Shown piece after piece: positions 1 to 8,083 of a stretch of DNA of 64,000 nt. A program made the translations under genes and the position numbers. Source of the DNA: Oceanobacillus jeddahensis. GTDB lineage: Bacteria > Bacillota > Bacilli > Bacillales > Amphibacillaceae. Positions within the stretch are counted from its first letter, which is position 1. Every line of letters starts with the position of its first letter. Below the pieces are notes generated by a model. The model ran no database searches, was not told the origin of the DNA, and saw nothing but the letters and a program-made list of their open reading frames with translations. The stretch is taken from assembly GCF_000750635.1 (NCBI RefSeq), contig NZ_CCDM010000001.1, positions 1,426,001 through 1,490,000 on the forward strand, given 5' to 3'.

Positions 1-251
1 ATGATATTGCAGGAGAATTACCTCCGAATGAAGAGGCTTTAAATAACATTGAAGATCCGATGTATGCAGACTTTGCTGAACAAATCGAATTTGGAGTTCC
101 GATGCCAAGTTCTCCAGAAATGGCTCAAGTGTGGGAGCCGATGCAAAATGCATTACAATTTCTAGCTGAAGGCCAAGATGCTCAAGAAGTATTAGAAGAA
201 GCTGTAGATCAAATTAATGCTAATATACAGTCTGCAGGTGGAGGAGAATAA
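1..251 (+). CDS. Maltodextrin ABC transporter substrate-binding protein, C-terminal end (partial)
   Basis: Reading frame open at the left window edge (frame of base 3) and ending at a TAA at 249-251; about 82 C-terminal residues are visible. The text around the motif FGVPMPSSPEMAQVWEPM and the following helix with DAQEVLEEAVDQI is typical of the last helices of MalE/MdxE-type extracellular solute-binding proteins, where these helices close the sugar cleft. The two genes downstream are MalF- and MalG-type permeases, which supports the assignment. The N-terminal lipobox and most of the protein lie outside the window, so the sugar cannot be read from sequence; maltose/maltodextrin is inferred from the permeases and the downstream alpha-glucosidase. 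Confidence 0.8.
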   Translation, partial: DIAGELPPNEEALNNIEDPMYADFAEQIEFGVPMPSSPEMAQVWEPMQNALQFLAEGQDAQEVLEEAVDQINANIQSAGGGE

Positions 252-257
252 TTAAAT

Positions 258-280
258 GGAGGAGTTTATCTCCTCTTTTT
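258..280 (+). terminator. Intercistronic hairpin with T-run between binding protein and permease genes
   Basis: GGAGGAG-TTTAT-CTCCTC followed by TTTTT, starting seven bases after the stop of the binding-protein gene and about 37 bases before the permease start. It looks like a partial intrinsic terminator that would make the binding protein more abundant than the permeases, a common arrangement in binding-protein-dependent ABC operons. Confidence 0.6.
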
Positions 281-316
281 GATTGACTCATATTAAATAT
301 TAAAGGAGGAGGAAGG

Positions 317-1624
317 TTGACTACTCCAGAAAAAAAGCCAAAAAAGAATTATCAAAAACACAACCCTACTACAGCTACTATACTATCTATCTTATTTGCA
401 GGGTTGGGTCAGTTGTATAACCGCAGATACGTTAAAGGAAGTATCTTTATTGTTATTGAAGGAGCATTTTTATTCGCATTTTTAGACGCGATAAATTATG
501 GACTTTGGGGCTTACGTACATTAGGTACTATTCCGGGAGTCGATCATTCGATCCGGTTACTCGTACTGGGTGTACTGGCTTTAATTGTTACAGTCATAGC
601 TATTACGCTATATGTATTTAACGTGCTGGATGCAAGAAAACAAGCTAAAAAAATAAAGCAGGGATGGGTACCTTTAAGTTTTAAACAGGTTGTAAAAGAG
701 GTTTATAATTATTCATTTCCTTATATTATTACGTTCCCTGGCCTATTCTTAATGATTTTTGTTGTTATATTTCCATTATTATTTTCTTTGCTATTAGCAT
801 TTACAAATTATGATTTATATCATTCACCTCCACGTAACTTAGTGGATTGGGTTGGTTTGGATAATTTCAAGAATTTATTTACCGTTCCGATTTGGCAAGA
901 AACCTTTTTCAGTGTATTCGTATGGACCATTGTTTGGACGGTGGTTGCTACAACTTTACAGATTGCCTTAGGTTTCTTTCTAGCTGTCTTAGTAAATGAC
1001 GAGAGGCTAAGGTTCAAGAAATTAATTCGAACGATTTTAATTTTACCATGGGCCGTACCGGCATTTGTGACGATTCTTGTTTTTGCTGCAATGTTTAACG
1101 ATGATTTTGGAGCGATTAACCGAGATATTATTATTCCTTTGTTTGGAGGGGATGGAGTAGCTTGGCTAAGTGATCCACTCTATAGTCGTATAGCTATTAT
1201 TATGGTACAAACATGGCTTGGATTTCCTTTTATTTTTGCACTGTTTACAGGGATCCTGCAAAGCATTTCAAAAGATTGGTATGAAGCGGCAGATATTGAT
1301 GGGGCCTCACGAATTCAAAAGTTCAAAAATATTACGTTTCCCCATGTCATGTTTGCGACCGCACCACTACTAATCATGCAATACGCTCAAAACTTTAATA
1401 ATTTTAATGTCATTTATTTATTTAATGAAGGTGGACCAGCTGTTCGAGGACAGAATGCTGGCGGTACAGATATTTTAATATCTTGGGTATATAAATTAAC
1501 CTTCGATACAAATAATTATTCAATGGCAGCTGTTATTTCAATTATCATGGGATTAATTGTATCTGGATTTGCTTTTTATCAATTCCGCAGAACTAGATCC
1601 TTTAAAGAAGAAGGTGATATTTAA
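317..1624 (+). CDS. mdxF: Maltodextrin ABC transporter permease, MalF/MdxF type
   Basis: 435-residue integral membrane protein that would form half of the transmembrane channel for maltodextrin import. Start is TTG 317, preceded by a strong AAAGGAGGAGG site at 303-313. The N-terminus (about 15-110) has hydrophobic segments including ILFAGLGQLYNRRYVKGS, an N-terminal extension seen in Bacillus MdxF; the BPD_transp_1 permease core follows from about residue 135 to the end. The EAA loop that contacts the ATPase is visible at about residue 323 (EAADIDGASRIQKF). The gene overlaps the next permease by one base (TAATG). No ATPase gene is present here; as in B. subtilis, a shared MsmX-type ATPase encoded elsewhere is likely. 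Family call is secure; substrate is inferred. Confidence 0.88.
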   Translation: MTTPEKKPKKNYQKHNPTTATILSILFAGLGQLYNRRYVKGSIFIVIEGAFLFAFLDAINYGLWGLRTLGTIPGVDHSIRLLVLGVLALIVTVIAITLYVFNVLDARKQAKKIKQGWVPLSFKQVVKEVYNYSFPYIITFPGLFLMIFVVIFPLLFSLLLAFTNYDLYHSPPRNLVDWVGLDNFKNLFTVPIWQETFFSVFVWTIVWTVVATTLQIALGFFLAVLVNDERLRFKKLIRTILILPWAVPAFVTILVFAAMFNDDFGAINRDIIIPLFGGDGVAWLSDPLYSRIAIIMVQTWLGFPFIFALFTGILQSISKDWYEAADIDGASRIQKFKNITFPHVMFATAPLLIMQYAQNFNNFNVIYLFNEGGPAVRGQNAGGTDILISWVYKLTFDTNNYSMAAVISIIMGLIVSGFAFYQFRRTRSFKEEGDI

Positions 1625-2463
1625 TGAATTCGAGATTGAAATCTAAATTAGAAGTAGCTGCTATTTATCTTATATTGGCCGTTGTTGCTGTTGTTATTTT
1701 TTATCCACTTCTTTGGACAATTGGTATGTCACTGAATCAGGGGACAAGTCTATATTCTTCCAGTATTATTCCGGATAATTTTTCGTTGGAGCATTATCAA
1801 TGGCTATTCAGTCCAGAAAGTGATTATCTGTTATGGTATAAAAATTCATTAATTGTTGCTTTTGCCAATGCTATTGGAAGTGTTGTTTTGACAGCTTTTG
1901 TTGCTTATGCTTTTTCAAGGTTTAAATTTGTAGGACGTAAAAATGGACTATACATCTTTTTACTTTTACAAATGTTCCCTGTAATGATGGCGATGGTAGC
2001 ACTATACATCTTCTTAAATATGATTGGATTATTAGATTCTTTAACAGGTTTAATATTAATTTATTTAGGAGGACAAATTCCATTTAATGCCTGGCTTGTG
2101 AAAGGGTATTTTGATACGATTCCAAAAGAGCTGGATGAAGCAGCTAAAATTGATGGAGCAGGACCAATTAGAATCTTTTGGAGTGTTCTTTTACCATTAG
2201 CAAAACCAATTCTGGCAGTGGTTGCTTTATTTAATTTTATGGCTCCATTATTTGATTTCTTACTTCCTTCTATTGTGTTATCCAGTGAAGAGAATTACAC
2301 ATTGGCTGTAGGGTTGTACAATTTTATTAATGATCAGTTTGCTAATAATTTCACTAGATTTGCAGCAGGCTCTGTATTAATTGCTGTACCAATTGCAACA
2401 ATTTATTTATTCCTGCAAAGATTCTTAATTTCTGGTTTAGCTTCTGGTGGTACAAAAGGCTAA
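1624..2463 (+). CDS. mdxG: Maltodextrin ABC transporter permease, MalG/MdxG type
   Basis: 279-residue permease, the partner of the preceding MalF-type protein. The ATG overlaps the upstream stop by one base, implying translational coupling. The first membrane helix starts near residue 12, with about six helices in total. The EAA ATPase-contact loop is at about residue 172 (EAAKIDGAGPIRIFWSVLLP). Length and the C-terminal RFLISGLASGGTKG match MalG-type proteins. It closes the binding-protein/permease operon: the following 260 bases contain no gene. Confidence 0.88.
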   Translation: MNSRLKSKLEVAAIYLILAVVAVVIFYPLLWTIGMSLNQGTSLYSSSIIPDNFSLEHYQWLFSPESDYLLWYKNSLIVAFANAIGSVVLTAFVAYAFSRFKFVGRKNGLYIFLLLQMFPVMMAMVALYIFLNMIGLLDSLTGLILIYLGGQIPFNAWLVKGYFDTIPKELDEAAKIDGAGPIRIFWSVLLPLAKPILAVVALFNFMAPLFDFLLPSIVLSSEENYTLAVGLYNFINDQFANNFTRFAAGSVLIAVPIATIYLFLQRFLISGLASGGTKG

Positions 2464-2587
2464 AATGTTGTATGCTACTTTAAATAGTTCAATGAAAGAA
2501 CTCATAAGCACGATAGAAGATATAAGAAACTTACACCTACCACTGTATGGATTCTATGTTAGAAAAAATAAAATCTTGTTAGTATGT

Positions 2588-2621
2588 CAGTATTATTTAA
2601 AGCTGCTTTAAAAATATACTG
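2588..2621. other. 34-bp near-palindrome between mdxG and the LacI-type gene
   Basis: CAGTATTATTTAAAGC paired with GCTTTAAAAATATACTG, an almost perfect inverted repeat with a one-base loop. There is no T-run after it, so it is a poor intrinsic terminator. It lies about 100 bases before the LacI-family regulator and could be a structured 3' end of the transporter mRNA or a regulator site. The remaining spacer 2464-2723 is AT-rich without other recognisable signals. Confidence 0.45.
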
Positions 2622-2723
2622 ATATACAAACAATGTTAGTGGAAGAAATACGTGCAATTTTAAAAAGGTTGAATTGGCTGGTTCTGTTTCTTCATATTTT
2701 CTTTAATTAAGTTAACTTAGAAG

Positions 2724-3752
2724 GTGATGGAAATAGTTACGATTAAAGATATAGCAAAAGTAACCGGCTTTTCTCCTTCAACGGTATCCCGAGTGATTGC
2801 TAATAATTCGAGGATAAGTGAGGAGACAAAAAATAAAGTAAGAGCAGCAATGGATGAATTAGGTTATCATCCTAACCTGACTGCCAGAAACTTGGTAATA
2901 CAGTCAACAAAAACGATCGGCGTAATAATGCCTTCTTCAGCGGACAAGTCTTTACAAAATCCATTTTTCACGGAAGTTTTAAGAGGAATAGGTTCTTATT
3001 TTCACCAAAAACAATTTTCGATACTTTTATCATCCGGACAGACGGAACAGGAAAAGTTTGAAGAAATTGAAAGAATGGTTTTAGGAAAGTATGTGGATGG
3101 AATAATATTACTTTATTCCCGCTTAAATGATTCGGTGGTGGATTTCTTAAAAGAAAAGAATTTTCCTTTTGTTATGGTAGGAAAGCCTTCAGGGGATAAG
3201 GATGAAATTGTTCATGTAGACAATGACAATGTAAAAGCAGGAAAAGATATTACGACGTATTTAATAGAAAATGGTCACAGAAGGATTTCTTTTATCGGCG
3301 GTGCCGCTGACCTCGTTGTAACCATTTATCGACAAAAAAGCTATGAAATGGCGTTAAAGGAAGCTGATATACCTATATTGAAGGAGTATACGATCCATAC
3401 AGAGTTTCTAAAGTCTGGTGGCCGGCAAGCTGTTGAACAAATTTTAGGGCTTGAACTAAAGCCGGATGCAGTTGTTGTAAGTGATGATTTAATTAGTGTA
3501 GGTGTTATTAGCATGTTGGAGGAATACGGGCTCAAAGTTCCCGAAGATATCTCTTTAGTTAGTTTCAATAACATTTATTTTTCAGAGATTATAAAACCAG
3601 CATTAACAACGGTTGATATTCAAATTTATGAGCTCGGTGTAGAATCGGCCAAAGCAATTATTCAAATGTGTACGAATCAAAAGCTAAGTAAAAAGCGAAT
3701 TATTATTCCGCACCATATTGCTTACCGGGATTCTGTTTGTTTAAAGAAGTGA
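2724..3752 (+). CDS. LacI-family transcriptional regulator
   Basis: 342-residue DNA-binding repressor. The N-terminal helix-turn-helix (about residues 5-27, TIKDIAKVTGFSPSTVSRVI) is followed by the hinge with NLTARNLV and a periplasmic-binding-protein-like effector domain (KTIGVIMP to the end). Only GTG 2724 and ATG 2727 are possible starts, because TAG sits in frame at 2718; the Shine-Dalgarno-like AGAAGG lies unusually close. It resembles Bacillus MalR/DegA-type regulators. It sits between the maltodextrin transporter and the ThuA-dehydrogenase operon, so it probably controls one or both in response to a sugar; the effector is unknown. Confidence 0.87.
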   Translation: MMEIVTIKDIAKVTGFSPSTVSRVIANNSRISEETKNKVRAAMDELGYHPNLTARNLVIQSTKTIGVIMPSSADKSLQNPFFTEVLRGIGSYFHQKQFSILLSSGQTEQEKFEEIERMVLGKYVDGIILLYSRLNDSVVDFLKEKNFPFVMVGKPSGDKDEIVHVDNDNVKAGKDITTYLIENGHRRISFIGGAADLVVTIYRQKSYEMALKEADIPILKEYTIHTEFLKSGGRQAVEQILGLELKPDAVVVSDDLISVGVISMLEEYGLKVPEDISLVSFNNIYFSEIIKPALTTVDIQIYELGVESAKAIIQMCTNQKLSKKRIIIPHHIAYRDSVCLKK

Positions 3753-3797
3753 ATAAAAAATGTTGGCAGAGCTATTACCAGCATTTTCACTTCTTTA
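3743..3797 (+). terminator. Terminator of the LacI-family gene
   Basis: AAAGAAGTGAA at 3743-3753 pairs with TTCACTTCTTT ending at 3796; an inner GG/CC stem lies around 3763-3780. The hairpin overlaps the stop codon of the regulator. It separates the regulator from the thuA operon. Confidence 0.6.
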
Positions 3798-3874
3798 ATA
3801 AGAGTATATAAGCTAAAAAAGGAAAGTAATTATACGATCAGTCTATCAAACTAAATGAGAAAGGAAGTGCAACG

Positions 3875-4582
3875 ATGAACATCGTAGTATGGAACGAAAA
3901 CCGACACGAAAAAACAAATGAAACCGTTGCCTCCATTTATCCAAAAGGGATTCATGGAGCAATCGCCGGCTTTTTATCAGAAGCGGAACACGACGTAACA
4001 ACCGCAACCTTAGACGAGCCGGAGCACGGTTTATCAGAAGAATTGTTGAACAACACAGACGTCCTTCTCTGGTGGGGACATATGGCACATGATGAAGTAC
4101 AGGATGCTATTGTAGAGCGTGTGAAACAGCGTGTGTTAGAAGGCATGGGATTAATCGTTCTTCACTCCGGTCATTTCTCAAAAATCTTTCAATCTCTTAT
4201 GGGAACAGGCTGTGATTTAAAATGGCGCGAATCAGATGATACAGAACGTGTCTGGAATGTCGATCCATCGCATCCGATTGCCAAAGGAATCGGGGAGTAT
4301 TTTGAAATTGAAAAAGAAGAAATGTATGGAGAGCATTTTGATATTCCGGCACCAGACGAATTAATTTTTATCAGCTGGTTTACTGGTGGGGAAGTCTTCC
4401 GAAGTGGAGCGACATTCAAGCGTGGCAGAGGAAAGATATTTTATTTCCGTCCTGGTCATGAAACCTATCCGACGTATCATCAGGTGGAAGTCCAACAGGT
4501 GATTAAAAATGCTGTGGAGTGGGCGAAAAATCAGGATACGCCAAAGCATACGTATGGGAATTATCAGCCTATTGAAAAATAA
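3875..4582 (+). CDS. ThuA-like domain protein (trehalose utilisation family)
   Basis: 235-residue protein of the ThuA family, which has a class I glutamine-amidotransferase-like fold. It begins [13 protein letters not shown] and has the family-typical [12 protein letters not shown] (about 69-80), [13 protein letters not shown] and the C-terminal [18 protein letters not shown]. The start has a good AAGGAAG site 8 bases upstream. In Sinorhizobium, ThuA works with the dehydrogenase ThuB on trehalose and related disaccharides through 3-keto sugars. Here it heads a four-gene operon with two Gfo/Idh/MocA dehydrogenases and a TIM-barrel protein, which fits the same type of chemistry. The exact substrate cannot be read from sequence. 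Confidence 0.82.
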   Translation: MNIVVWNENRHEKTNETVASIYPKGIHGAIAGFLSEAEHDVTTATLDEPEHGLSEELLNNTDVLLWWGHMAHDEVQDAIVERVKQRVLEGMGLIVLHSGHFSKIFQSLMGTGCDLKWRESDDTERVWNVDPSHPIAKGIGEYFEIEKEEMYGEHFDIPAPDELIFISWFTGGEVFRSGATFKRGRGKIFYFRPGHETYPTYHQVEVQQVIKNAVEWAKNQDTPKHTYGNYQPIEK

Positions 4583-4607
4583 ATCCAGGTAGAGAGGAAG
4601 ATGAAAA

Positions 4608-5636
4608 ATGAGTTTAAAAATAGCAGTTATCGGATGTGGAAGTATCGCAAAACACCGTCATCTGCCGGAATATGCTGCCAATGACCAGGTGAAAATCACA
4701 GCAGTTTGTGATATTGTTCAGGAACGTGCAGAAGCAGCAGCGGAAAAATATCAAGCAAAAGCATATACAGATTATAAAACATTATTACAAGAAGAGAATA
4801 TAGATGCTGTCAGTGTTTGTCTGCCCAATTACTTACATGCTCCGGTCAGTGTGGATGCCCTGAATGCCGGTAAACATGTCCTTTGCGAAAAACCAATGGC
4901 AACCTCTACAGAAGAAGCAGATCAGATGATTGAAGCTGCAGAACAAAATGGGAAAAAATTAATGATTGGGCATAATCAGCGCTTTGTTTCCTCGCATCAA
5001 AAGGCCAGAGAGTTGATTGCATCGGGAACAATTGGCAAGGTCTACAGCTTTCGTACAGCATTCGGGCATGGCGGTCCAGAAGGATGGAGTGCAGACGGAA
5101 AAGAAAGCTGGTTCTTTAAAAAAGGGGAAGCATTCATAGGAGCTATGGGGGACTTAGGCGTACATAAAGCAGATTTAATCCGTTATCTATTACAGGATGA
5201 GTTTGTAGAAGTTGGCGCATTTGTGGAAACAAGTGCGAAACAAAATACGGATGTAGATGATAATGCAACCCTGATTCTTAAATCAGAAAAAGGTACGATT
5301 GGCACGTTAGCAGCAAGCTGGGCTTATACTGCAAAAGAAGATAACTCCACGGTTATTTATGGGGAGAAAGCTACATTACGTTTAGAAGATGACCCAACCT
5401 ATTCCTTAGTAGCCCAATATGCGAATGGCGAAACAGTAAAATATGAACTTGGTGCGATTCAGTCCAATGAGGAAGGCGGACAGACAACAACACATGTGAT
5501 TGATCATTTTATTGATTCCATTTTAAATGATACTGCTCCATTAATTGATGGGATGGAAGGAAAGAAATCCCTTGCGATTATTTTAGGAGCTTTAGAATCG
5601 GTGGAAACGAAAAGAATTTATTTATTGGAGAAGTGA
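4608..5636 (+). CDS. Gfo/Idh/MocA-family oxidoreductase (first of two)
   Basis: 342-residue NAD(P)-dependent sugar dehydrogenase. The N-terminal Rossmann motif is IAVIGCGSIAKHRH (residues 4-17); the conserved nicotinamide-side motif is EKPMAT (about 94-99), and GDLGVHKADLIRYL holds the family's catalytic His region (about 183-196). The gene lies 25 bases after thuA and 6 bases before a second dehydrogenase of the same family. It probably oxidises or reduces a sugar hydroxyl, possibly at C3 of a glucoside as in ThuB, but this is inference. The two paralogues are clearly diverged in sequence, so they are not a recent tandem duplication. Confidence 0.87.
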   Translation: MSLKIAVIGCGSIAKHRHLPEYAANDQVKITAVCDIVQERAEAAAEKYQAKAYTDYKTLLQEENIDAVSVCLPNYLHAPVSVDALNAGKHVLCEKPMATSTEEADQMIEAAEQNGKKLMIGHNQRFVSSHQKARELIASGTIGKVYSFRTAFGHGGPEGWSADGKESWFFKKGEAFIGAMGDLGVHKADLIRYLLQDEFVEVGAFVETSAKQNTDVDDNATLILKSEKGTIGTLAASWAYTAKEDNSTVIYGEKATLRLEDDPTYSLVAQYANGETVKYELGAIQSNEEGGQTTTHVIDHFIDSILNDTAPLIDGMEGKKSLAIILGALESVETKRIYLLEK

Positions 5637-5642
5637 CGCATC

Positions 5643-6677
5643 ATGAAAAGGTTGAAAATGGGGCTGATTGGCGCGGGAGGAATTGCGGAAAACCGCCATA
5701 TTCCCGCCTATCATGCGCTAAGTGAACAAGTAGAAATCACAGCAGTACAGGACGTGAATCTGGTCCGTGCGAAAGAAGTCGCAGAAAAATATGCGATTCC
5801 CAATGTATTTGAGAATTATTTAGAGTTATTGAACCATGTTGATGCTGTAACGATCTGTACACCAAATAAATTTCACGAAACCATCGCGGTTGCCGCTTTA
5901 AATCAAGGAGTTCATGTTTTATGTGAAAAACCGATGGCAATGAATGCGGATGAAGGAAAGCGGATGTTGGAAGCGGCCGAAGCAAATAACAAACGATTAA
6001 TGATTGGCTATCATTATCGCTTTGTCGATTCTGTGATGCTGGCAAAAGAATCGATGCCGGAAGTAGGAACACCTATCGTTACACGTGTGCAAGCTTTGCG
6101 GCAGAGAAAAGTTCCAGGTTGGGGTGTATTTATTAACAAGGACCTTCAAGGTGGCGGAAGTTTAATTGACTGGGGATGTCATTTATTGGATACGGCACTT
6201 TGGCTTGTGGCCCCTTCCAAACCGACAGAAGTCAATGCACAAACCTATCAGTGCTTAAGCAAGCAGCCGGATCAGGTCAACGAATGGGGAAGCTATGATC
6301 ATGAAGCGTTGGATGTGGATGATCATGTGAGTGCGTATATCCGTTTTGATAACGGGAGTACCTTGTTATTTGAATGTTCCTGGGCCGCCAATATTAAAGC
6401 AGATAAAACACATATTTCGATAGCTGGAGAAAATGGAGGGGTAAATGTCTTTCCTTATGAATTTTATCAGCCGAAGTATCAAAGAATGATGGAAACGAAA
6501 ACAAAAACGACAGGGGATCAAGAGGAAGCCGCATTATTGCAGGCGAAGAATTTTATCGATGCCTGTTTCGGAAAAGATACACTGAAAAGCAATCCAAAGG
6601 ATGCGCTTTTAGTAACGAAAGTCATCGATGCTATTTATGAAAGCAGTGAAAAAGGAAAAAGCATATTCATAGACTAG
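5643..6677 (+). CDS. Gfo/Idh/MocA-family oxidoreductase (second of two)
   Basis: 344-residue NAD(P)-dependent oxidoreductase. Rossmann motif GLIGAGGIAENRHIPAY (about 7-23), then EKPMAMN (about 99) and the DWGCHLLDTALWLV segment (about 178-191) that carries the catalytic His of the family. The start ATG is 6 bases after the upstream stop. Having two dehydrogenases in one operon is common where one oxidises a glycoside and the other handles the released keto-sugar or the return reduction. That division of labour is a guess here. Confidence 0.87.
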   Translation: MKRLKMGLIGAGGIAENRHIPAYHALSEQVEITAVQDVNLVRAKEVAEKYAIPNVFENYLELLNHVDAVTICTPNKFHETIAVAALNQGVHVLCEKPMAMNADEGKRMLEAAEANNKRLMIGYHYRFVDSVMLAKESMPEVGTPIVTRVQALRQRKVPGWGVFINKDLQGGGSLIDWGCHLLDTALWLVAPSKPTEVNAQTYQCLSKQPDQVNEWGSYDHEALDVDDHVSAYIRFDNGSTLLFECSWAANIKADKTHISIAGENGGVNVFPYEFYQPKYQRMMETKTKTTGDQEEAALLQAKNFIDACFGKDTLKSNPKDALLVTKVIDAIYESSEKGKSIFID

Positions 6678-6697
6678 AAGACTAGAGGAGGCTAAAA

Positions 6698-7666
6698 ATG
6701 AAACTGGGTGTATTTACGGTTTTATTTGCAGATAAAAAGTTGGAGGACATGCTGGATAATGTAAAAGATGCTGGATTGGATGCGGTGGAAATAGGAACTG
6801 GCGGTAATCCCGGAAATGCTCATTGTCAAATGGATGAGCTGCTGGAAAATAGGGAGAAACGAAAGGAATTTAAAGATAAGATAGAATCACGCGGGTTAAC
6901 AATTAGTGCATTCAGCTGCCATGATAATCCGGTATCTCCAAATAAAACACAGGCGAAAGCAAGTCATGAGACATTTATTAAAACCGTACGTTTGGCAGAA
7001 ATGCTGGATGTTCCAGTTGTTAATACATTTTCCGGAACACCTGGCTCCAATGAAGATTCAAAATATCCCAATTGGCCGGTAACACCCTGGCCAACGGAAT
7101 ACTCCGATATTTTAAAGTGGCAATGGGAAGAAAAGCTGATTCCATATTGGAAAGAGCAGGGGCAATTTGCAGAAGATCACGGCGTTAAAGTTGGATTGGA
7201 GCTGCATGCCGGTTTTCTTGTCCATACACCACATACCATGCTGAAGCTGCGGGAAGCAACCAATCATGCAATTGGTGCCAACCTTGACCCGAGTCATTTA
7301 TGGTGGCAGGGTATCGATCCGGTTGCAGCAATAAAAATTCTTGGAAAAGCGGACGCCATTCATCATTTCCATGCCAAAGATACGTACATTGATCAGGACA
7401 ATGTGAATATGTACGGGCTGACTGATATGCAGCCTTACGGAGAAGTACAGACACGTGCCTGGAGCTTTCGTTCTGTAGGTTATGGACATAGTATGCAAGA
7501 ATGGACCAATATTGTCAGTGCGCTTCGAACATATGGCTATGACTATGTGATCAGCATCGAGCATGAAGACCCAATTATGTCTATAGAGGAAGGTTTTCAT
7601 GCCGCAGTCAAGAACTTAAAGCAGGTAAATATATCAGAACCTCCGGCTGCGATGTGGTGGGCTTAA
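6698..7666 (+). CDS. Sugar phosphate isomerase/epimerase family (xylose-isomerase-like TIM barrel)
   Basis: 322-residue TIM-barrel protein of the AP-endonuclease-2/IolE-like superfamily. Likely metal ligands are visible in order: GLELHAG (about 165), GANLDPSHLWWQG (about 196), HHFHAKD (about 225) and VISIEHEDP (about 285). A clear AGGAGG site precedes the ATG. It ends the thuA operon; the stop is followed at once by a small inverted-repeat element. Members catalyse isomerisation, epimerisation or lyase steps on sugars, including 3-keto-glycoside cleavage in some systems, so the role is open. Confidence 0.85.
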   Translation: MKLGVFTVLFADKKLEDMLDNVKDAGLDAVEIGTGGNPGNAHCQMDELLENREKRKEFKDKIESRGLTISAFSCHDNPVSPNKTQAKASHETFIKTVRLAEMLDVPVVNTFSGTPGSNEDSKYPNWPVTPWPTEYSDILKWQWEEKLIPYWKEQGQFAEDHGVKVGLELHAGFLVHTPHTMLKLREATNHAIGANLDPSHLWWQGIDPVAAIKILGKADAIHHFHAKDTYIDQDNVNMYGLTDMQPYGEVQTRAWSFRSVGYGHSMQEWTNIVSALRTYGYDYVISIEHEDPIMSIEEGFHAAVKNLKQVNISEPPAAMWWA

Positions 7667-7767
7667 AATGCGTGTTCAAAAAGTGCGATAAATAGGGCCA
7701 AGAAGTTCAAGCCAACGCAGAAATTCGCCGTGTCATTTTTATTGGACTTTTTGAACTTCCTCTTAAA
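7665..7767. mobile_element. Short inverted-repeat (MITE-like) element, GTTC family, copy 1
   Basis: GTTCAAAAAGTGCGATAAA at 7673 and TTTATTGGACTTTTTGAAC ending at 7756 form imperfect terminal inverted repeats around a 46-base centre. Similarity to the copy at 15.5-15.9 kb continues beyond these ends: its right flank TTCCTCTTAAAA is the reverse complement of the left flank of the 15.5-kb copy, and its left flank (TGCGT) resembles the right flank (ACGTACTTTAAA) there. The two copies are therefore in opposite orientation with distinguishable ends. Confidence 0.7.
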
Positions 7768-7781
7768 ATAAAATGAACGGA

Positions 7782-7818
7782 AATATATTCTATGTCCCAG
7801 CATAGAATATATTTTTGT
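7782..7818 (+). terminator. Terminator of the thuA operon
   Basis: ATATATTCTATG (7783-7794), loop TCCCAG, CATAGAATATAT (7801-7812), then a T-rich tail. A perfect 12-bp stem. The remaining 265 bases to the alpha-glucosidase gene show no convincing gene; an 82-codon open frame across the terminator has no family features. Confidence 0.8.
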
Positions 7819-8083
7819 CTTTACATGATAAGGAAGAATAATAAAATACTCCTAGATCCATTTAGCTGTCCTTTCTTATCAATAGCGATTATAATAGATG
7901 TGAGTATGATTTTTCAGATGAATTCGACTTTTCTGTTTTTAAAATATTTGAGAGGATCTGGTATCTTCATATCGGGAGGTTTACCTGTTCAGTTTTTACA
8001 TAGATTATATTTGCTGCTTTATCGCTCGCTTTTAAGATGAAGTGAAAAATATCCATAAATTATTCAGGGAAGGAAGTTGGAAT

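Noticed and set aside
4608..6677. The two Gfo/Idh/MocA genes as a recent tandem duplication
   Set aside because: Their sequences agree only in the family motifs, so they are old paralogues with distinct roles.
7792..8040. 82-codon + strand frame before the alpha-glucosidase
   Set aside because: It starts inside the thuA-operon terminator, lacks a ribosome-binding site and has no family features.
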